The notes beneath the pieces were generated by a model that did not search any database, was not told the DNA's origin, and saw nothing but the letters and a program-made list of their open reading frames with translations. The position numbers and the translations under genes are program-made. A DNA stretch of 64,000 nt, taken from positions 4,774,001 to 4,838,000 of the forward strand of contig JAPNXP010000002.1 of NCBI GenBank assembly GCA_028753945.1, in the 5' to 3' direction. The stretch comes from Hexactinellida sp. DTS-2022 (lineage: Eukaryota > Porifera > Hexactinellida). This document shows positions 56,516 to 64,000 of this stretch, piece after piece (the stretch's first letter is position 1; each line of letters starts with the position of its first letter).

Positions 56516-59500
56516 AAGTTCTAGTGTTATGATAATATGCTTAGTTAGGCAATTATAGTCAATAATAGAGAGTTACACTAAATATCCACAATAAGCTTGA
56601 AACCACCCATATCGTTAAAGACAAAATATTATTTTCGTAGCATTGTAATAAATACTATACCAAAAAATAATTTTTATTAACTGAGTGGTTTTGATATGTT
56701 TACTGCACTTTTGAACTCATCTCTGCTGTGCGAATATGGACCAAAATTTCAAGTGATAATGTTCAGTATTTTGGTAGGGGTCTCTTCTACCAAAATTTCA
56801 CCCGTAACCCAAAGTGGGTTTGCGCCAACATTCGCCCAGAAGTTAAGTGCAAATATCTGGGAAATGACATTTTACCTGCGCCTTTTTTTGGAATATTGTA
56901 ATTTTTCAGTTGGCACATGATAAAATTAAGGTGACAAATTTCAGGACAATCAGTCACATGTGACTTTAAATTTGTAGAATGCAGTCAGATGCGAGGAAAC
57001 TACGCTTGGTGGACTGGCTAGAGTAGTATGAAGAACATCCAGGTAGGAAACATGGGATTTCCCCATCCTTTGACTTAGGACTTGCTCGAGGGATTTCTCT
57101 GAATGTACTATCTCCATTCGGCACCTTGTGTATATGTTCAACATCTCCTGCTTAAAAAGTTCGATACAAACTTATACGTCTTTCAGTTCGTCAATATGTT
57201 CTCGATGTAGAGCTCGAATTCAGACTTGCTTTAGTTCAGGTTGGGCTTTTGGCATCCGAAGCATGGGATTCGTTCATCTGGTCTGTATTTACTTTTGCAA
57301 CCTGGGGCTGAACAAGAATTGGTCATTTGGATAGTTAGCTAGTGTTATTGGAAGACAAAGGTCAATAGAGAACTTTAATAAACATAATTTGCTCCATTTT
57401 CGGACAAAGTCCATCTGAAACATGAAGTACAAAATATATTTGTATAGATTGTGGTTGATTTATAACTAGAGTTGACTTTCAAAATAATGGTTTAATAACT
57501 AATCCATCATCGACCGCATCCCTAGTCCAATTTTGGTGTTTTGATGGGTGGCCTTATGATAAAGTAGGCTATGGATAATTATAATGATATGACCCGCTCA
57601 CATCCTCTTATATAGGACGCGTGGAGCTTAAATAATAATGTCATTAACCCTGGCCTAATCTTCATAATATTTATTGATGGGTGACAAGTCCAATTCACAT
57701 TCGTCTGAAGATTGTTCGGAGGATCCAGTGAACTGTTCACAAGTTTCGCTGAGGTCAGTTGGATCTCAAGTGAGCATTTGGTCCGCAGGGTCGTATCTCC
57801 CATCCAAAAATGTGACTTCAAAACGGAAGGATCGGATTTTGGTGCGAAAAGGCATCATAGGAAGAGGGGTAAGGCGATTTCAAGGAATATGAAGTTTCTC
57901 AAATTAATCCCCGATCCATCAGTCCTGAAACAGTCAAAGCGATGCCTAGCTTTGTTGAACATTGAATTCATAGCTAGATGGTAGTGGTTCGAACATAGTT
58001 CTGAACCTTGCTAACTTCCAGCAAGTTCTAGATTCGATGGCAAAAAATTTCCGATGTGATGGAAGACATGAGTCATACTAGTCGAAATTTTTTGCTAATT
58101 GCTCATACTTTTTATACGGGTCGCCGCTATCGCGGTATGTAAATATCCATATTAAAGCATCTCTAGATATTATTAATAATGCTGCTATAATCTTTTAAGG
58201 TTAGTTAAGATAATAAATCTCATCGTTAGGCAGAACCAAAATCCTAGATTATTTAATTAACTTAATTCATTTCTAGTAGCAATCCTAGGTTAGAAATTAC
58301 GTAATTCCATTGATTGTCTTATTATAGTGTAATAAATGTATTAAATTAACAATGCATTAGAGACTCTAAGCGCCATTCTTGTTAACCAAACAAATCAGAT
58401 TGATAGTAAATAGTATGCATACTTATGTGATTGACGTGAGCTAAATACATCACGAATAGAAACAAACTGATGGAAGCCAAACTGGATTAATCAGGTATGC
58501 AATTTCGGAAATATTGTAGGTGAAGATTAAATCATAAACCTCAATATATGCAATGATGCAGCAATTGGAAGTTACATTTTTGTTATTGACTGGATCAGAG
58601 TAAAGTGAAAATTATAAAAATTTCTAGAGACATGCAATACATTCTGTTTTATAATATGACAAAATTATTTGTCGATTGAAAAAAAAGTGTAAGGGCTGTA
58701 TCCATATTAGTTCCAACGTGACGTCACATTCCCATAAATTGGTATACGTGTGTCTCGTTGCATGTTGTGTTATTATCGAAAATTGTGGGCGAATCGATAA
58801 AAACTGAATGAATTATTCCCAAATATGTGCGTTTATGACTTCATAATCCCGTATTTAGCTTAGAAAACCAATAGATCGTTGTCAGCGTGTAAAATTACCT
58901 CTGCATGCCAATTTTCAGCTTTCTAGGACTCGTAGTCTTTCATATTAATTCTGGACACACACACACACACAAACACACAAACAACAATTCCTCTTTTAAT
59001 ATATAGATAGATTAATAAAATTCACTAAAATTTTATGCATCCCAGTACAGTGATTTACTGAGTTAATGTTAGACTTGGACACAATAATCCGAGGTATTTG
59101 CCTCCCCCTCCCCCCTCTAACGTGCTGCCCCCCCCCTGACTTTGCGAACTGAAGCTGCCACTCGACTAGACTGCGCTCAACCAAGTCAATATACTGGGAA
59201 TTCTGTGTGCGTTGCGTAGTAACTCAAATCAGGATCTCATAGCCCCACCTTCTATCACTTTCTGGCTACAGACCAGGAGCAGGCTAACCAGATGTTTTTT
59301 TAGAAGGACATTCTTTTCAGGCTAACTGCCTTCTTACACTGTCGTTCATCAATCTTTTTAAAAATTGTTCACAGTCTGTTCAACCTAACACCCCACTTCT
59401 TTACATGTCTAAAATCTTATTGTTGCTCAACCAAACTTAGTTTTTTCTAAAGTATGTTAGTCTACGTCCTTATACTATAGCATTTATTCTCAAATGTTCA

Positions 59501-60168
59501 TCTGTCTAATACTGGGTTTCTCAACCTGCAGTCTTTGTTTATTTGAAACATTTTTTCTGATTGAAGGTCATCTGGTCACCTTGCTAGAGAGGCTACTATA
59601 TTTGACAATTAACCAAAAACTGTTTGCAAAACTTAAAGGAATTAAAAAAAAACTGGTAATTATCTATTTCAAGTCAAGATGTTTGTGCAATTTGGATCAA
59701 AACTGGCGATTATTTTATCATTTTTTCAGCATTTATATGATATAGCTTACTGTATCCCATGAGTGAAGAATAGCATTGAATACCCTCGGAAAATCAATTT
59801 TTCTCCTGTTATTATTAGAAAAATACTATACATACGTAATTTTATCCACAGCATCGATTATACATTGTTATTGTCAAAACTTCGACAAAGTTGGATTAAA
59901 AGTTTCGAGCCCCCCCTCAATTTAGGATTTTTTAAAAGTACGGCGCCCCTGCCTCGGTTAGTTCGCACTTTTGCTTGTTTCCCAGGGTGGTACGTCTTAA
60001 TTAATTAATTAATCCTTACACATAATACGATGTAATTACTGAGGTGACAATTAGTAGTAGATCAAATTAATGAATTAATTAATCCGTGAATTCGATTATG
60101 ACTTGATTACTAACTTCTGCTGTCTTTTTGTGATGAGAGGAATAATATAATATTTATTTCAAGTTCTT
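56516..60168. other. Long stretch without a recognisable gene
   Basis: A Ser-rich 72-codon frame (57674-57892) overlaps a 90-codon frame in another phase (57712-57984). Neither shows a known domain, but together they might be a broken gene. A short (CA)n lies at 58953-58980 and a C-rich patch at 59102-59140. The remainder is AT-rich and plain. Confidence 0.4.
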
Positions 60169-60851
60169 TTATTTAGGCGGCATCGGTCCCGTATCTAATA
60201 GACGTACATGCCTTGCTAAATTGCTAGGGTCGTTGAACCGTCTCTTACAGGTAAGACACTCAAACTGCTGCTCCTGTATGTAGATGGACATGCGTAGTTA
60301 GGTTACTAGAGGTGGTAAACCTTTTCTTACAGGTAAGACATGCGAAAGGTTTCTCTCCCGTGTGTATCCTAGTGTGTGCAGTGAGGTTTAGCTTTCCAGT
60401 AAACATCTTATTAAATATCTCAGCAATACGAATAGATTAAGTGCAAACGATGTTCTTGTTCGTTTCCACTTAAATGCTTTAAATTTCTGTGTTCGATATA
60501 ATTTGTTTTAATTGCTGAATTAATAGTTGTAGACACAGTTTCCTTTATTTCAATTGCTTCTGAATCTAAGAGCTTTGCTTCACGATCAACCAAAAGCTCA
60601 TCACCAGGGTTTATGATTTTGTGACTTTTATAATATATCTTCCCTCTATACTGTTCCAATTTCAAGTTATGCTCTTCTTTGTTTGAAGACGAATTAATAT
60701 GTTTTAGCCAGTTATTGGCACTATAAGGCCCCATCCTCGTTGTAATGGGAATAATCTCTGTTGCGAATAATCCCAATCCTGCGAAGGGCATGGAAGACAA
60801 GCGCTTGCAGAGCCATTTAGGAATAGGAGTACTCGTTGACTTCATTTTCAA
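60169..60851 (-). pseudogene. PRDM9-like PR/SET domain plus C2H2 zinc fingers (broken)
   Basis: Minus strand, intronless over this span. A Met at 60849-60851 opens a 143-codon frame with a PR/SET (PRDM-type methyltransferase) domain: KRLSSMPFAGLGLFATEIIP and GPYS near residues 17-43, NWLKHINSSSNKEEHNLKLE at 47-66, IYYKSHKIINPGDELLV at 72-88. Compared with PRDM9-type domains, about 40 residues between GPY and the NW..H.N block are missing and the WYG after ELLV is altered. A one-base phase change near 60425 leads to a C2H2 finger tail NKMFTGKLNLTAH.RIH, the linker HTGEKPF, a finger ACLTCKKRFTTSSNLTTHVH, a second phase change near 60275, then a third finger ECLTCKRRFNDPSNLARHV, and a stop at 60169-60171. 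Shortness and phase changes point to a decayed partial copy. Confidence 0.82.
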
Positions 60852-61555
60852 ATGTTGATATTAGTTTGCGTTAAGATTTCCTTATCTGAATACTGTAATT
60901 TTAATTCACTTCACTATTTATTAGTTTGTTTGTTTGTTTGCTTGTTTTGAATTTCACAGAAATGTGGCCATTGTCAAATGGAATGCAAGTTATATCGTTG
61001 ATACTTTATTCTATTGTTCAACGTGTAATTATGATATTGCTCCAAGTTTCAACATGTAATTATATTGATTCAACTTTTAATATTATATTGACCACCTTGT
61101 GATTTCAAGTGGGCTTCTATTTATAATTGAAAACTAAGATTATGTATTCCATAACAACGACGGATTATGTGAGTATATTTACTAAATACTATTCCCAGGG
61201 ACGTAGCACCCAGCAGTAAATTTCGCCTGCCTTAGGCGCACATTTTGATTATTCGTATCCTACGAGCACCCCCCTAGCTCAAATCCTGGATTCCCCCCTG
61301 GAGTGCAACACACAACAACCATGAAGTAGTTGTACCTAACAAGCGTAGCGCCCTAGGTATTCATGAAAATACTAACTAACCATTTTCACAAAGTTACTAT
61401 ACGTACAATCAAATATGCAATCTAACAATAAAATACAATTTGTATTTCTGCAAATTGTTAGAATCGTCTCTCTCTCTCTCTGCTTGGTGCTTGGGTGTTT
61501 AAAAGCACAAGTTGTCTTATTTTCGCTCTTTATTAAATAATCATACATTGGCTAT
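60852..61555. other. Non-coding stretch
   Basis: 61195-61360 begins CAGGGACGTAGCACCC and has GAAGTAG / GCGTAGCG words; possibly a diverged hAT-type MITE but no duplication was found. (TC)n at 61468-61482. Confidence 0.4.
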
Positions 61556-61628
61556 CTGTTATAGACAATACAAATGTGGACATTTGACGCACGAGTCAAA
61601 TGTCCATATTTGTATGGTCTATAACAGA
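61556..61628. repeat. Long near-perfect hairpin
   Basis: Two ~33-base arms (CTGTTATAGACAATACAAAT... and its complement) with three or four mismatches and a very short loop. It is framed further out by a (TC)n tract (61468) and a (GA)n tract (61647-61655), which are also complementary. Confidence 0.8.
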
Positions 61629-62207
61629 ATTTAAATCTCTCAAGGTGAGAGAGAGAAGATTATAACCATTATCCTAGTTAGTAGGCTACGCAGTCTTCGT
61701 CGCTACCGTCGCTAATTACGTTAACTCTCGCCCTTTTGCAAACCTGTAATTTAAATTTAGCAATCGCGACGACAGTACAAGTACTAAGTTTCTCGAACTA
61801 GTTCGACTTCAATTTATTATGTATCTGCCTGAGAATTGTTTTATCCCAAAAACAAGACGTAGATACAAAGTAATTACACAAACATTGCGTTAAAAACTCA
61901 TCTAATTTCACTTTCTTCTTATAACTACTACCTCCAAAGTTTAGACTATGTAGCTCTCCCACATTATCAAACTTTAGACAAACTTTATTCTTCATTTGCC
62001 CTTGAAAATGAATTCACTAGTTATCTACAGCAATTTTTCTCAAGAACAAAAACCTTTAATAATTCAAATGGATGGATAACATCTAAAATCGGATATTTCT
62101 TACAAGAGCGGTAGGATTTTTGCCTCAAATTTATTCGAAAGAACCGACAAAGACTTTTTTGCAATTATGGTTTCAAGATTACATAAAAAATGGTCTAGCA
62201 TCGTTCG
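61629..62207. other. Non-coding stretch
   Basis: Nothing recognisable seen. Confidence 0.4.
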
Positions 62208-62211
62208 TTAA

Positions 62212-63437
62212 GGATGCTTGCCGCCAAAAGTGTATTAGCCCTATGGGTAGTTTACGGTTATTTTGGATATTGAGCTGAAATTCTCCATTATTGCCTGTAA
62301 TAGCCCAACTAAGCATATAATCATGACTTTTGAACTTTTTATGAGCAATTTTCAGAATTCCATCATATTACGTGGCGGATGGCTTCCTATCTCCGTAATA
62401 CTAAATATTGTATAGGCGTAGAATATTATCATAAAAACTGTTAGAGCTCAAGTTCTCAAATTTGTGAGTATATACAGCACTACTATAGGAAGAAAATTGA
62501 CCATTTTCAGACTGATCCATTCACAAATATTTATTTTGTATATAAATACCCTAAACATGCGGACATTAGTTCGAAAAGATCGATTTTTAGCCAATTTTTC
62601 ATGGACATGTCACGCACTATAAGTTCGTTTTGTTCAATCAAGGTCAAATATATAGTAACAGTTATATACTAATATGTGCCAAATTTTTGGCGACTTTTGA
62701 TATGTATTATATAAAATAAAATTGGTCAAAGGTCAGAAATCTCTGTTTTGAGTTATTAAGGGTCAAAGTTTTTCCGAATAAAACACTCTCTAACTAGGAT
62801 ATTACAAGGTGTTTCATCCCTGTATGGAAGGAGTATGTTAGCTTTTATTCCCACGATAAGCTTTACATGTATTCAGTCATTGTTCGTAACTAAATTACTT
62901 GATATATATCCGTTTATGCAAGTCCACTTTATTTTGGGACACCAGCTGGAAAAGCAATTTGATGTAATTGGCTGTGAGAATTGTTCGAAATTCAACAGAA
63001 AGTTCATTCCAGCAATGTTTTGAACTACTATGTACATGCACCATGTATATGTGTGGAATCTTTAAATTGAATTGCCGTATATCCCAGAATAATTAAAATG
63101 ATAGTCACCATAGAGATTCGAACCCATAACCTCAAGTATACATTCTCTATATGCTTTCCACCGTGCCGTTGATACATATTAGTAATATATGAACTGATAT
63201 TAGTATCAAAATGCACATAAATAACCATCAATGGTGATAAATGTGAGGAATGTTTACATAATCACCGATGTCATCAAAAATGACGTCACTAATAATGCAC
63301 TTTTAAGCAAAAATATTCTAGATTTTTGAAAATTTGCACTTCCAACAGATTTCCAGGTTATTTTTGCATGTTATTTCACAATAATCGACACTTAAATTTT
63401 TGAAGTTAAATACCGGATAATTTGGCGGCAAGCATCC
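62212..63437. mobile_element. TTAA-target element, third family
   Basis: 1226 bp with TTAA at both sides (62208-62211, 63438-63441) and perfect inverted ends GGATGCTTGCCGCCAAA. No transposase frame is visible. It contains the tRNA-like SINE piece at 63085-63185. Confidence 0.85.
63085..63185 (-). other. tRNA-like SINE head
   Basis: Minus strand: an A-box-like CGGCACGGTGG and a good B-box GGTTCGAATCT (63115-63125) about 40 bases apart, within tRNA-like spacing; no complete cloverleaf. It shares its left part with 56460-56515. Confidence 0.55.
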
Positions 63438-63441
63438 TTAA

Positions 63442-64000
63442 CTTCCGTGTGGATCAATAACTGCTGGAAGAATATTCCCAATTATTAAATCCTGCATTTT
63501 CGATCTTGAAAATTGTGGTTTACGGATGCAAGTTATTTCAACAGACAAATTCCCTTTAAATATCGATGGGTGGACAAGAAGACTTCAGTCAAGTTCGAAC
63601 TTAATACCGAAATAAATACCGAACTTTAAGCAACTTATAGAGGTGTCTTAAGTATTATATTTGATTCTATTTTCACTAATTACTTCAATAACGTTGTACA
63701 AACTTACTTCTAGTGAACGTTTAATTTAGCTTGATTTATATTTGATATCTGCAATCTCGTGGGGTATCATTCTTCTTTGTACTAATAATTTGACATTAAT
63801 AGCCTCAAATGTTGCTCAAAAAGAAAATGAAGATTATATAAATTTCCTAGATCAATAACAAATAAACACTTGCCATAACTAAATTATACATTAGTTTTGG
63901 ATTTAGATAGGATAATGACCATTCTAATCAAATTTACCTTTATGATATATTTAAGTCGGGCTTAAAAGTGATCTTAAGTAAGATCGAATTAAATTTCGAT
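63442..64000. other. Non-coding end of window
   Basis: AT-rich; nothing recognisable. Confidence 0.4.

Noticed and set aside
57674-57984. Ser-rich gene in two overlapping frames
   Set aside because: No family recognised and the two frames cannot be joined with confidence; noted only as a possible relic.

Overview
The window looks like a stretch of an AT-rich metazoan, probably invertebrate, nuclear genome. I see no bacterial-style operons, no Shine-Dalgarno-led genes, no intact host gene and no rRNA or functional tRNA gene. It is a dense, layered mosaic of transposable elements at different stages of decay: Ty3/Gypsy retrotransposons, two kinds of Mutator-like transposase, a Helitron-type helicase fragment, TTAA-target (piggyBac-like) elements, TA-target mariner/pogo-type MITEs, hAT-type MITEs with 8-bp duplications, and tRNA-like SINE heads. 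The species cannot be named from this sequence.

Layout. 1-3.7 kb: a broken Mutator-like transposase with an AT-hook (1650-3709), split by a pogo-type element. 3.85-9.3 kb: two copies of one TTAA-target family; one hosts a nested long-inverted-repeat element, the other sits inside a dispersed repeat. 9.3-16 kb: MITEs and dispersed repeats. 16.4-17.65 kb (minus): a FLYWCH zinc finger plus MULE transposase relic. 18-23.2 kb: minisatellites, MITEs and a dispersed repeat. 24,028-28,728: a structurally complete Ty3/Gypsy element with LTRs, a 4-bp target duplication and a polypurine tract, but broken reading frames. 30.3-39.7 kb: a giant imperfect palindrome whose arms each carry the same truncated Gypsy copy (one open frame over 670 codons) and a Helitron-helicase tail. 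39.95-40.57 kb: a broken OTU cysteine-protease gene. 41.66-46.16 kb: a second Mutator-like element with FLYWCH, MULE and RING-finger remnants, two nested pairs of repetitive inverted ends and three precisely bounded MITE insertions. 46-60 kb: microsatellites, an inverted copy of a dispersed repeat, a second Mutator-type relic and an hAT MITE. 60.17-60.85 kb (minus): a PRDM9-like PR/SET plus C2H2 zinc-finger pseudogene. 62.2-63.4 kb: a third TTAA-target family.

The genes do not form a host pathway; they are the machinery of separate mobile elements. The points most worth following are the ~9.2-kb palindrome, the ubiquitin-linked domains (RING and OTU) found with Mutator-type transposase remnants, the PRDM9-like fragment, and the lack of an ordinary tRNA primer site in the complete Gypsy element. 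Domain calls come from reading translations by eye; no database was searched.
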